From Schleiferiaceae bacterium (GTDB taxonomy: Bacteria; Bacteroidota; Bacteroidia; Flavobacteriales; Schleiferiaceae): 64,000 nt of DNA. The DNA lies in the NCBI GenBank assembly GCA_018401735.1, contig JAGYKI010000008.1, positions 62,001-126,000 on the forward strand. The letters are read 5' to 3'. The position numbers and the translations under genes are program-made. Positions within the stretch are counted from its first letter, which is position 1; every line of letters starts with the position of its first letter. Of this stretch, positions 18,486 to 27,208 are shown piece after piece. The notes below the pieces were generated by a model that worked only from the letters and a program-made list of their open reading frames with translations, did not search any database and was not told the origin of the DNA.

Positions 18486-19481
18486 ATGAGAATAGCCATA
18501 AATGGTTTTGGAAGAATAGGTCGCAGTTTTATGCGTGTCGTGCAGGCTTATCCAGAGATAGAAGTGGTGGCCATAAACGATTTGGCCGATATTTATAATC
18601 AGGCGCATTTATTAAAATACGATACGACTCATCGCCTCTTTCCCAAAGAGATTAAAGTAGAAGGGCAGGAGCTGATTATTGGCGCTCAACGCATAGCTTA
18701 TAGTTCCTTTAAGTCGATTGGTGATGCTCCATGGGAAAAGCTGGATCTGGATATTATTATAGAAGCTACTGGTTTTTTTAGAGAACGTTCATTATTAATG
18801 GGGCATCTAGCGAAAGCGAAGAAAGTAATACTAAGCGCACCGCCTTTAGATGATACACGCACCATTGTGTTAGGAATAAACGAAGGGAGCATTTTAGCAA
18901 GTGACCGGATCTTATCGAATGCCTCTTGCACTACTAATAGTGCGGCCCCTTTGCTAGAGGTTGTATCGCGTTTATGTGGTATTGAACACGCTTACATAAC
19001 GACGGTACATAGTTATACTACCGATCAGGGATTACAAGATGGACCGCATAAAGACTTTAGACGAGGGAGGGCAGCGGCTGAATCAATAGTCCCTACATCT
19101 ACCGGAGCAGCTAAGGCAATTACCAAAATTTTCCCGCATTTAGAAGGGCGTATTGGGGGCGCAGGTATTCGGGTACCAGTACCTGATGGCAGCCTGACGG
19201 ACATAACTTTTACGGTAAAAAAAACAGCCTCCGTAGAGGCTGTTAATAATGCTTTTAAAGAAGCTTCGGAAACGTATTTGAATCCCTATCTGGGTTATAC
19301 CGCCGATCCAATTGTGTCGCGCGATATAATTGGTAGCCCCTATTCTTGTTTATACGATGAAGGTCTTTCTTCGGTTCTCGGACCCATGCTTAAAGTGGTA
19401 GCATGGTACGATAATGAAATGGGTTACTCCAATCGTTTAAAGGACTTGGTTTTATTTTTAACTAGCCAAAAGTTGATCTAA
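18486..19481 (+). CDS. gap: Type I glyceraldehyde-3-phosphate dehydrogenase
   Basis: This enzyme oxidises glyceraldehyde 3-phosphate to 1,3-bisphosphoglycerate in glycolysis, or runs in reverse. The N-terminal Rossmann motif is INGFGRIGR, the catalytic nucleophile is Cys148 in SNASCTTNSAAPL and the catalytic His is His175 (TTVHSYTTDQ). The usual second Cys of the ASCTTNC motif is Ser152 here. The 331-residue length is normal. The stop codon lies 24 bp inside the end of the convergent TlpA-type gene. Flavobacteria often carry two GAPDH paralogues, so this may be the glycolytic or the gluconeogenic one; the sequence does not decide. Confidence 0.93.
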   Translation: MRIAINGFGRIGRSFMRVVQAYPEIEVVAINDLADIYNQAHLLKYDTTHRLFPKEIKVEGQELIIGAQRIAYSSFKSIGDAPWEKLDLDIIIEATGFFRERSLLMGHLAKAKKVILSAPPLDDTRTIVLGINEGSILASDRILSNASCTTNSAAPLLEVVSRLCGIEHAYITTVHSYTTDQGLQDGPHKDFRRGRAAAESIVPTSTGAAKAITKIFPHLEGRIGGAGIRVPVPDGSLTDITFTVKKTASVEAVNNAFKEASETYLNPYLGYTADPIVSRDIIGSPYSCLYDEGLSSVLGPMLKVVAWYDNEMGYSNRLKDLVLFLTSQKLI

Positions 19482-20648
19482 CTGAGCAGGAAGCTCGGCA
19501 AGATTTACATTTTTAGCAACGATGTTTCCGTTCTGATCGACTAAGACCGTAAAAGGAATCGCTTGAATGCCATAGGTACGACCAGCAGCACTGCTCCAAC
19601 CCTGTAAGTCACTTACGTGGTTAGGCCAGCTTAAACCGTCCTGAGCAATTGCCTGCAGCCATTCGTTACGTGGACTTTGCTGTTGAGGTAGTCCATCAAA
19701 TGACACGCTCAATACGGTAAAGCCTTTGTCTTTGTAGTCGTTATAAATTTTTACCAACATGGGGTTTGCAGCTCTACAAGGACGGCACCATGCGGCCCAA
19801 AAGTCAACTAAAACCACAGAACCTTTAAGGTCTGACAAGTTTCTAACTTGTCCCGTAGAATCGGGTAAAGAAATTTCGGGAGCAGGCATGCCAATGGCCA
19901 GTGCTTCTTGTCTCGCTTTCATTTCACTTTGCGCAGCAACTTGTTCTTTAATACGCTCCAATTGTTTATTAAAATTAACCGCATGTGGGTTATCGGGATA
20001 TGCAATCATTATGGCTGAATCAACTTTGATATAATAGTCAAGGTGATCTTCAGCGCTAACCATTTGCATTTGTCCCAAGCTTTGTGGCCAAATAAATAAG
20101 TTGGCCATATTCGCAGGGTCTTCGTCAATTAGAGCACGAAGTTCGGCACCAGTAGCATCTACTTTATCTTCAAATTCGCTTTGTTTGGATGCACGAATCG
20201 CCATAAAATTAGCGCTATCGCGGTATTGGTTAATGTATTCGCCAAGGCTATCAATGTATTTACCTGCATCGTAAACGATATCGTTTATGCGCTTAATACG
20301 GATGCTTTCCTTGTTACCATTAATATCATAATTACGGTCTAAACCATCCATTATCGGTTCGATGGTGATGTTAATGTTTTCGGAGCCATTGGTAAAAAAT
20401 GGAATACGTATACCTTCCGCTTCTAACAATAAAAAGTCGGCGGTATCAATTTGGATGTCGTAGGTAAAAACCCCATTATCAGATTTTAGCGTATCTAAAT
20501 TCTTTACGGCATTAGGCGATAATTTCGCGATAATTATTTCATTAGTTCCTTCGGCACTAATTCTAATACTGGTTTGGCCAGGTCCTGCTTGTTTTTGACA
20601 GGCAACAAATGCCAATGCCATTAGGCTTAAACTTAAAAGTTTTCGCAT
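19458..20648 (-). CDS. TlpA/AhpC-type thioredoxin-domain lipoprotein (DUF4369-like N-terminus)
   Basis: The protein has 396 residues with a lipoprotein signal (lipobox FVAC, Cys17). The N-terminal ~110 residues resemble the DUF4369 beta domain that often precedes TlpA domains in Bacteroidota. Then comes a helical linker, and a C-terminal thioredoxin fold with the redox site WAAWCRPCRAANP and the cis-Pro region IQAIPFTVLVD. It probably acts as a periplasmic thiol-disulfide oxidoreductase; its partner is unknown. It follows gatB after 4 bp and its end overlaps the convergent GAPDH gene by 24 bp. Confidence 0.87.
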   Translation of the reverse strand: MRKLLSLSLMALAFVACQKQAGPGQTSIRISAEGTNEIIIAKLSPNAVKNLDTLKSDNGVFTYDIQIDTADFLLLEAEGIRIPFFTNGSENINITIEPIMDGLDRNYDINGNKESIRIKRINDIVYDAGKYIDSLGEYINQYRDSANFMAIRASKQSEFEDKVDATGAELRALIDEDPANMANLFIWPQSLGQMQMVSAEDHLDYYIKVDSAIMIAYPDNPHAVNFNKQLERIKEQVAAQSEMKARQEALAIGMPAPEISLPDSTGQVRNLSDLKGSVVLVDFWAAWCRPCRAANPMLVKIYNDYKDKGFTVLSVSFDGLPQQQSPRNEWLQAIAQDGLSWPNHVSDLQGWSSAAGRTYGIQAIPFTVLVDQNGNIVAKNVNLAELPAQLDQLLAS

Positions 20649-20652
20649 AGGT

Positions 20653-22122
20653 CTATTTTTCTAGAGTTTGAATTACAATTTTACTAGCCATTTTAGGGTC
20701 GGCTTTTCCCCCTGATAGTTTCATTACTTCGCCCATAAATAGACCGGTAAGGCCTTTTTTACCAGCTTTATATTCGGCTACTTTCTCAGGAAATTTTGCT
20801 AGGGCAGTGTTTACCCAGCCTTGTAGCTCATCGCTATTGCTTTCTTGCAATAGGTTTAATTCTTTGGCTAATGCTTCCGCAGATGCATTAGGCGAGGCTA
20901 TCAAGGCTTTAAATAAATCGCCGTTAGCCGCAGAATTACTGATTATTCCCTTATCTACTAAATTAATTAGCTCGCCAATTGTGGCTGCCTTTAGAGGAAA
21001 TTGTGAAATGTGAATGGCCTTTTCATTAAGAAAAGACTTAATGCTCCCCATCATCCAGTTAGCGGCCGCTTTGTAGTTTTCGGTATGTTCAATAATATCT
21101 TCGTAGAAAAGGGCAATTTCCTTGCTTTCTGTAAGAAGTGAAGCATCGTATTCACTCAGATTTAGCTTGAGGTATTTCGTAAAGAGCTCTTTGGGTAAAG
21201 GCGGTAAATTTGTTTTAACCTTGTCTATATAATCCTGCTTTACTAAGATAGGTTGTAAATCTGGCTCATTAAAATATCGGTAATCATGCGCGTCTTCTTT
21301 ATCACGTAACAATTGCGTTTTACCGCGGGCTGCATCAAAAGTAAAGGTCTGCTGAACCACTTTGTCGCCGCTTTCTATTACGGAAATTTGGCGATTAATT
21401 TCGTAGTCGATCGACTTTTGAACATTACGGAAGGAGTTTAAGTTTTTCACTTCTACCTTAGTGCCAAATTTTTCGCGACCAACAGGACGAACGGAAATAT
21501 TAACATCACAACGCATGCTACCTTCCTCCATGTTACCATCACTGATATCTAGGTAGCGCACCAATTTGCGCATCTCAGTAAGGTAGCTATAAGCTTCTTC
21601 CCCGTTTCTAAATTCAGGCTCACTTACAATTTCCAATAAGGGTACACCGGCACGGTTCAGGTCAATTAAAGTGTTGAAGGGATCGATATCATGCGAGCTT
21701 TTACCCGAATCTTCCTCCATGTGAATACGGGTAAGGTTTAAGTTTTTCAACTTGCCTTCTGCATCTCTAATTTCAATGTGGCCGCCGTTGCAAATGGGCG
21801 TTTTATCCTGGGTAATTTGGTAACCTTTCGGTAGATCCGCATAGAAGTAATTCTTGCGGGCAAATTCATTCAGTTCCCGAATTTCACAATTACAAGCGAT
21901 CCCTAGTTTAACGGCGGCTTCTAAAACCTTTTCGTTAAACATGGGTAAGGTGCCGGGATGCCCAAGACTCACCGGACTAATTTGAGTATTCGGATGCGCA
22001 CCATATTCCGTTGCATCAGTGGCGTAAGCCTTACTTAAAGTATTGAGCTGTACGTGAATCTCGATGCCGATGACCGGTTCGTATTTCGCGCGAATTTCAG
22101 CAGGTAGATCGTTCTTTGCCAT
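20653..22122 (-). CDS. gatB: Asp-tRNA(Asn)/Glu-tRNA(Gln) amidotransferase subunit B
   Basis: GatB is the kinase and tRNA-binding subunit of the GatCAB complex, which converts misacylated Glu-tRNA(Gln) and Asp-tRNA(Asn) to the amides. It begins with the family N-terminus YEPVIGIEIHVQL. The signature YFYADLPKGYQITQ is intact, as is the SGDG-like tract DISDGNMEEGSMRCD. The C-terminal ~130 residues form the helical Yqey/tail domain. The 489-residue length is normal. GatA and GatC are not in this window. Confidence 0.96.
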   Translation of the reverse strand: MAKNDLPAEIRAKYEPVIGIEIHVQLNTLSKAYATDATEYGAHPNTQISPVSLGHPGTLPMFNEKVLEAAVKLGIACNCEIRELNEFARKNYFYADLPKGYQITQDKTPICNGGHIEIRDAEGKLKNLNLTRIHMEEDSGKSSHDIDPFNTLIDLNRAGVPLLEIVSEPEFRNGEEAYSYLTEMRKLVRYLDISDGNMEEGSMRCDVNISVRPVGREKFGTKVEVKNLNSFRNVQKSIDYEINRQISVIESGDKVVQQTFTFDAARGKTQLLRDKEDAHDYRYFNEPDLQPILVKQDYIDKVKTNLPPLPKELFTKYLKLNLSEYDASLLTESKEIALFYEDIIEHTENYKAAANWMMGSIKSFLNEKAIHISQFPLKAATIGELINLVDKGIISNSAANGDLFKALIASPNASAEALAKELNLLQESNSDELQGWVNTALAKFPEKVAEYKAGKKGLTGLFMGEVMKLSGGKADPKMASKIVIQTLEK

Positions 22123-22165
22123 GCTTGCAAAGATGCAAAATGTATAGCTTTTCTCTTTCTTTTCT

Positions 22166-23167
22166 TCAAGAAATAATAGCGGTCATTTGAGCTAAAAATC
22201 GCTCTTTGTCGTCCCCTAAAAATAAATGCTCTACTCCTAAGATAAATATGCGGGCTAGCGCATCTTGGCCTAGACCTAAAGACGCCACTTTTACATAGTC
22301 TTTTTCGCTGCAGATTAAAGAGGCTTGTTCTTTTTTCGCTTGGGCAAGAAGGATATTTAAATCTTCTTTTTGAAAAGAATAATGATCCTTAAAATGATGT
22401 TGATCTACAATTTTAAGCTGCTGCTGCAAATGCATCATCATATATTGGGGATAGGCAATTCCTGTAAAAACGATCGCCCTTTGAGTGCTAAGTTTTTCAC
22501 CAAAGGAATTTGTTAAATCGCTGTAGGCGAGGCTGCTAAAGTATATTGGAGCCTCCGAATAAGCGTGGATGGATTGCGCGATTTCCTCTTTTTTGGCAGT
22601 AGTTATTGCAAGCGGACATTTGGTAATCACAATTGCTGTTGCCCTTTTCGCTCCACCGCGTGCTTCACGCAGATTGCCAGCGGGGAGAATTAGGTCTTCG
22701 CTAAAAATGGAATGATAAGCAGTAAGCATTATGTAGGCATCCGCCTGTACCGACCGGTGTTGGTAGGCATCGTCCATTAAGGCTAAATCAGGATTAAATT
22801 CTAAAGCTGCATCTAGGGCCAACCTTCGTTTTTCGGCCACTATAACTTGTACAGCGGGGAATTTTTTGGCAATTTGTAAAGCCTCATCGCCATAATCGTT
22901 GGCCTCACCCTGCCGATCTACCAAAAGTAAGCCTTGTGTTGCTCTACCATAACCGCGACTCACCACCACAGCCGACTGGTACTTTAGATGTTTCAAAAGA
23001 AACTCGGTCATTGGGGTTTTGCCCGTGCCGCCCGTACTAAGGTTACCAATGGCTAAGGTTTTAATTGCGGGATAATAAATTGATAGCAATTTTTTGTCGA
23101 AGAGGAGATTGCGAACAGCGGTTATTGCTCCATAAATTAAACTAAAGGGCAAGAGGAGTTTACGCAT
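22166..23167 (-). CDS. lpxK: Tetraacyldisaccharide 4'-kinase
   Basis: LpxK phosphorylates the 4' position of the lipid A disaccharide at the inner membrane. The atypical P-loop reads NLSTGGTGKTPMTEFLL, preceded by a membrane-associating N-terminal helix. The DDAYQHR motif (LALMDDAYQHRSV) and the lysine-rich SEKDYVK near the C-terminus are both characteristic. At 333 residues it is of normal length. It overlaps miaA by 8 bp. Confidence 0.95.
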   Translation of the reverse strand: MRKLLLPFSLIYGAITAVRNLLFDKKLLSIYYPAIKTLAIGNLSTGGTGKTPMTEFLLKHLKYQSAVVVSRGYGRATQGLLLVDRQGEANDYGDEALQIAKKFPAVQVIVAEKRRLALDAALEFNPDLALMDDAYQHRSVQADAYIMLTAYHSIFSEDLILPAGNLREARGGAKRATAIVITKCPLAITTAKKEEIAQSIHAYSEAPIYFSSLAYSDLTNSFGEKLSTQRAIVFTGIAYPQYMMMHLQQQLKIVDQHHFKDHYSFQKEDLNILLAQAKKEQASLICSEKDYVKVASLGLGQDALARIFILGVEHLFLGDDKERFLAQMTAIIS

Positions 23168-24077
23168 TTAAGCTGGAGTTTAAAAATTCGATAATGGCCT
23201 CTTTTTGCAAAGGGCTAAACCAAGTAATTTCGCTGTCACGCCTAAACCATGTTAATTGTCTTTTGGCATATCGTCGACTGTTTTTCTTAATTTCATTTTG
23301 CGCTTCTTCCAAACTTAAATCACCATCAAAGTGACTAAATAGTTCACTATAACCTACGGTTTGTAAAGCGTTTTCGTGGCGATAGTTTTGTAGGCTTTTT
23401 ACTTCCTCCGTCAGTCCTGCCGCAAACATTAAATCTACTCGCTTATTAATACGTTCGTAAAGATCGGGTCGTTCAATGTTTAAGCCTATTTTAATAGCAT
23501 TAAAGGGACGATTTTTTTTCTGCGCCTTTTGTAAAGTGTCCATGGTTTTACCACTGTAGTACAAAAGCTCAAGCGCGCGTATCAAACGCTGTGGGTTTTT
23601 TTGATCCACCTTTTGCCAATAATTGGGATCCAAGCGCGCTATTTCATCTTGTAAAAAAGAAAGCCCTTCTCTTTCATAGTCGGCTAGTATTGCACGACGG
23701 ATTTCGCCTGGAATTGGAGGTAAATCGTCCATTCCTTCTAATAGCGCTCTGAGGTATAAACCCGTTCCGCCCACAGCAACAGCAATTGGGTTTCGGGTAA
23801 ATAATTCTTTCAATTTTGCTAAAGCCTCTTTTTCAAAAGAGCCCGCATTTACCGAGTTTTTAATGGAACGATCGTGAATGAAATGATGCTTAGCTGCGGC
23901 CAATTCATTGGCACTAGGTACGGCGGTGCCTATACTTAGCTCGCGGTAAAATTGTCGCGAATCGAAGGAAATAATTTCACAGCGAAAGTGCTGCGCAATA
24001 GCGATTGCCATGGCAGTTTTTCCCACCGCAGTAGGACCACAGACACAGATTAAAGTGTTAGCTGATTTTTTCTCCAC
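23160..24077 (-). CDS. miaA: tRNA dimethylallyltransferase
   Basis: MiaA adds a dimethylallyl group to A37 of tRNAs that read UNN codons. The P-loop is GPTAVGKT, followed by DSRQFYRELSIGTAVPS, VGGTGLYLRALLEG and the RRYAKRQLTWFR tract. The best start appears to be the GTG at 24077, which gives the short N-terminus usual for the family and overlaps the channel gene by 20 bp. An in-frame ATG at 24131 would add 18 residues without family similarity and overlap by 74 bp. Confidence 0.93.
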   Translation of the reverse strand: MEKKSANTLICVCGPTAVGKTAMAIAIAQHFRCEIISFDSRQFYRELSIGTAVPSANELAAAKHHFIHDRSIKNSVNAGSFEKEALAKLKELFTRNPIAVAVGGTGLYLRALLEGMDDLPPIPGEIRRAILADYEREGLSFLQDEIARLDPNYWQKVDQKNPQRLIRALELLYYSGKTMDTLQKAQKKNRPFNAIKIGLNIERPDLYERINKRVDLMFAAGLTEEVKSLQNYRHENALQTVGYSELFSHFDGDLSLEEAQNEIKKNSRRYAKRQLTWFRRDSEITWFSPLQKEAIIEFLNSSLNA

Positions 24078-24891
24078 AATATGAACAGTAATGCGCGTCG
24101 ATTGGTAGACCAGTGGTATTGCAAAGGCCACAGACTTTAGTGGATGGACGAGGCGTTGCCTGGCTTTGCTTATTTAATTCGGAGGTTACGATACCAGTTG
24201 GTACGGCTATAATTCCGTAGCCTAAGATCATTATAACAGATGCGATTAATTGTCCGAGAGGAGTTTGTGGAGAAATATCACCATAACCAACAGTAGTAAG
24301 GGTTACGATGCACCAGTAAATAGCAATAGGAATACTTTTAAAACCATGTTTGGGGCCTTCAACCATGTACATTAATGTTCCCAATATGAACGTCATACAA
24401 ACTACAGCAATAACAAAAACGGCAATTTTATGACGACTAGCTCTCAGGGCTCCGCTTAAAACATTAGCTTCACCAATAAAGCGAACCATTTTTAAAACTC
24501 GGAATACGCGCAAAAGACGTAAGGATCGAATTACAATAAAGTACTGCGCTCCCCCTAAAAATAGGGCTAGGTAACTTGGTAAAATGCTAATTAAATCGAT
24601 AATGCCATAAAAGCTACGGGCGTAAACCCAGGGGCGTCTTACAATTCGCAGGCGTACCAGGTATTCAAGTGAAAAAAGAAGGGTGAAAAACCACTCTAGC
24701 CTGATAAAAACATTGGGGTACTTCTCATTAATGCCTGGCACAGTTTCTAGCATAATCACCAAAAGGCTGCCGATAATGGCAAAAAGCAAAATTATATCAA
24801 AGCGCCGTCCAGCCTTTGTATCCGATTCGAAAATTATCGTGTACCAGCGGTTGCGCCAACCCTCCTTTTTTGCGGCCTTTTGCTCTATCAC
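24058..24891 (-). CDS. Kv-type voltage-gated ion channel with C-terminal zinc ribbon
   Basis: The channel subunit has 277 residues and six membrane segments (S1 ~33-50, S2 ~62-82, S3 ~96-112, S4 ~118-138, S5 ~155-176, S6 ~213-235). S4 carries a positive charge at every third position (Arg122, 125, 128, 131, Lys134, Arg137), the hallmark of a voltage sensor. The selectivity filter is TTVGYGD (199-205), which indicates K+. After S6 a short tail holds two Cys-x2-Cys pairs (Cys254/257 and Cys269/272), a zinc-ribbon layout. It overlaps the ABC permease by 4 bp and miaA by about 20 bp. K+ selectivity and voltage gating are inferred from these motifs. Confidence 0.9.
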   Translation of the reverse strand: MIEQKAAKKEGWRNRWYTIIFESDTKAGRRFDIILLFAIIGSLLVIMLETVPGINEKYPNVFIRLEWFFTLLFSLEYLVRLRIVRRPWVYARSFYGIIDLISILPSYLALFLGGAQYFIVIRSLRLLRVFRVLKMVRFIGEANVLSGALRASRHKIAVFVIAVVCMTFILGTLMYMVEGPKHGFKSIPIAIYWCIVTLTTVGYGDISPQTPLGQLIASVIMILGYGIIAVPTGIVTSELNKQSQATPRPSTKVCGLCNTTGLPIDAHYCSYCGEKIS

Positions 24892-25718
24892 AAATCACGT
24901 TTTTTAAGTACCATAAAGCTGCCAAATAGCAAAACAATAGAGTAGAGGAAGCTTATCAAAAGATTCTTAATCGAAACGCTTTCGAGGCTTTCGATATTCA
25001 AAAAGCTATTAATTTTAAACAGTCTTGTGAAAGGCTCGGGAATTAAATTGCGAGAAGGTCTGGTAGGTAAATAATCGCTAAGTGGGCTACCCACATAAAA
25101 GCCTAAAACTGGTTCTACTACAAAGTAATAAAGTACCAAAATTATAATAGCCAAGGCGCTCTTCTTAAGCAAGATACCTAGGAAAAAGGCTAAGCTAAGA
25201 ATAAAGAAGACCTCGGCAAAAAAGGCGATAATAAAAGAGCTTTGAAGCCAGAAATCGGCTTCGGCTAAATCGTTGTAAGAATAAATTAAGACACTGGTAG
25301 TGAGAGCAACCGTGATGGTGCAAACCAAAGCGAATAACAGGAGGCTAAATATTTTCGAAAAGAAAAATTCGCCTACAGAAAGGCCATCAATAACATTTTG
25401 GCGCATGGTGCGGTATTCGAACTCACTGGCCATAAAAAACAACATTAAAAAGGCGGGAATAAATTTAAAGAAGCCTGCGAGATAGCTGGTATTTTGCCAA
25501 ACAAAGGGTAAGGTATAAAAACCAGCGTCGGCTAGATTGGCGGGAATGGCCAGCATGCTCGGGTCATTGGGATCTGCTTCGGCTCCGGATCCAAATATTT
25601 GGAAACTGCCAAAACTCACCAATAAGGCGGAAAGTAATAAGACAAATAAAACCATACCGATCCAGAAAAAACGATGATAGCGCAGCTTATGCCACTCAAT
25701 ACTAATTAGCTTTATCAC
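24888..25718 (-). CDS. ABC-2 type transporter permease
   Basis: The protein has 276 residues and six predicted membrane segments, and begins MIKLISIEWHKLRYHRFFW, the usual cytoplasmic start of ABC-2 permeases. The large loop after the first segment (residues ~35-55) and the EFEYRTMRQNVIDGL coupling helix are typical. It pairs with the ATPase encoded immediately upstream (17-bp overlap) and would form an exporter. The substrate is not evident. Confidence 0.88.
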   Translation of the reverse strand: MIKLISIEWHKLRYHRFFWIGMVLFVLLLSALLVSFGSFQIFGSGAEADPNDPSMLAIPANLADAGFYTLPFVWQNTSYLAGFFKFIPAFLMLFFMASEFEYRTMRQNVIDGLSVGEFFFSKIFSLLLFALVCTITVALTTSVLIYSYNDLAEADFWLQSSFIIAFFAEVFFILSLAFFLGILLKKSALAIIILVLYYFVVEPVLGFYVGSPLSDYLPTRPSRNLIPEPFTRLFKINSFLNIESLESVSIKNLLISFLYSIVLLFGSFMVLKKRDL

Positions 25719-26604
25719 GGGTCAATATTTTTAGGAAACGTTCTTCTAAACTGGCTTTCTTCTCTTCGATATAACTAAGGTAAATACCCTGTTCTGCGAG
25801 TAATTTATTCAACTTACTAGGACTCATATCTTCGCTAAAGCTAAGATGTAAATGACCATCCATGGGACGTATCTTCTTGAGGCTGCTGAGTTCTTTAATC
25901 GCATTTTCTAGGGCCTGCATATCCGCGGAAGCGACGGCAATTACGGCATCCTTGGCGGAGAGTTCATCGGCTAAACCACTATAAAGCAAGCTACCATTTT
26001 GTAAAACGGCCACGTGGCTGCACACTTTTTCTACTTCCGCTAAAATGTGACTGGCAATTATAACAGTGGTGCCAGTAGCGGCAATGCGGGTAATTAAATC
26101 GCGCACTTCGGCAATTCCGGTAGGATCTAAACCGTTAGTAGGCTCATCTAATAAAAGCACTTCGGGCTCACCCAGTAAACTGGCGGCAATGGCTAATCTT
26201 TGCTTCATTCCAAGGGAATAGCCTTTAAATTTATGATGGGCCCTTTCGAGCAGGTTCACTGTTTTTAAAACGCCATCGATATTAGGATTTTGGAGTTCCT
26301 TAATCTTGGCAACCAATTTTAAATTTTGGTAGGCCGTCATATAAGGATAGAAATTTGGCGTTTCTAATAAAGCACCAATGCGCTTTTTAGCGGAATTTAC
26401 ACTTTGGCCATTAAACCAAGTAAAACCGCCACTATCTGAAGAAAGTATGCCTAAAATAATGCCGAGAGTGGTAGTTTTCCCGCTGCCATTGGGGCCTAAA
26501 ATACCGAAGGTTGTGCCTTTTGGTATTTGTAGTTTATAGGGTTTTAAGGCCTGAACTTTCCCGTAGCGCTTACTGATACCATCAATTTCTAAAACGATTT
26601 GCAA
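25702..26604 (-). CDS. ABC transporter ATP-binding protein (ABC-2 exporter partner)
   Basis: The protein has 300 residues with Walker A GPNGSGKTT, the signature YSLGMKQRL, Walker B VLLLDEPTNGLDPTG and the switch His in IIASHIL. The C-terminal ~80 residues form the extension common in CcmA/NatA-like exporters (EKKASLEERFLKIL). It overlaps its permease gene by 17 bp. This is the first gene of the minus-strand run 26604-19458; the 106-bp region upstream should contain its promoter, but I see no clear TAnnTTTG box there. Confidence 0.92.
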   Translation of the reverse strand: MQIVLEIDGISKRYGKVQALKPYKLQIPKGTTFGILGPNGSGKTTTLGIILGILSSDSGGFTWFNGQSVNSAKKRIGALLETPNFYPYMTAYQNLKLVAKIKELQNPNIDGVLKTVNLLERAHHKFKGYSLGMKQRLAIAASLLGEPEVLLLDEPTNGLDPTGIAEVRDLITRIAATGTTVIIASHILAEVEKVCSHVAVLQNGSLLYSGLADELSAKDAVIAVASADMQALENAIKELSSLKKIRPMDGHLHLSFSEDMSPSKLNKLLAEQGIYLSYIEEKKASLEERFLKILTRDKAN

Positions 26605-26710
26605 GGAGGGTAATATTTAAATTCTTCGAATTTGCTAAAAACCAAAAATAAGAGAATTTAAGGTAGCCCTACCAATTGCCTAAACTTTCGTAATGAATTA
26701 ACCGCTTGGC

Positions 26711-27208
26711 TTAATTGTAATCGTCAAATTCGTTAAAGCCGAATTCTTCATCTTCGTCTTCATCGGAAAAGTCAAAATCTTCATCTTCGTCGCCTTGCAT
26801 GTTTTTCACAGGCGCTTCTGCGGGCCTTTCACCGTGCTTTAAAACCAGTTTAATTTGATCGCTTTCTTCTTCGCTATCTTCAATTTGTTCTACATAAAAA
26901 GTCCACATATTGAGAAAATCGTAAATGTAAAGCAGCTTATCGCCTGTTTTTTCAAATATTTCATAGATGGAAATATCGGGCATGGCGCGTTGTTCGGGAT
27001 CAAAGGCCATTAGAGGAATTTCATCGCCTTGGTTCCAATTATTATCACTTTCGTAAAAGGAAGCCATTTCACCCTCGGTCAAATCAAAAGAGCGCACAAT
27101 CGCTAAATGAAGGTGTTCTAAATTGAATTTTTGTGGAACAACAATATCGCGGTAAACGTCTTCTTGTTCCCAATCGAGGATGATTCTAAGCCTTTTGGTC
27201 ATTTTCAA
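26711..27208 (-). CDS. pRiA4b ORF-3-like (IS1096 passenger TnpR-like) protein
   Basis: The protein has 165 residues. The N-terminal ~105 residues match the plasmid pRiA4b ORF-3-like fold: a short strand RLRIILDWE, then FNLEHLHLAIVRSFDL and an SFYESDNNW stretch. The last ~35 residues are almost pure Asp and Glu. The name comes from plasmid and IS passenger homologues, but stand-alone chromosomal members are common in Flavobacteriia and there is no transposase nearby. Function unknown. It overlaps the CCA-type gene by 23 bp (17 bp if the third residue, also Met, is the start). Confidence 0.8.
   Translation of the reverse strand: MKMTKRLRIILDWEQEDVYRDIVVPQKFNLEHLHLAIVRSFDLTEGEMASFYESDNNWNQGDEIPLMAFDPEQRAMPDISIYEIFEKTGDKLLYIYDFLNMWTFYVEQIEDSEEESDQIKLVLKHGERPAEAPVKNMQGDEDEDFDFSDEDEDEEFGFNEFDDYN

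Noticed and set aside
26711..27208. Mobile-element remnant because of the 'IS1096 passenger' family name
   Set aside because: No inverted repeats, transposase or base-composition shift is seen around it, and chromosomal members are common in this class.
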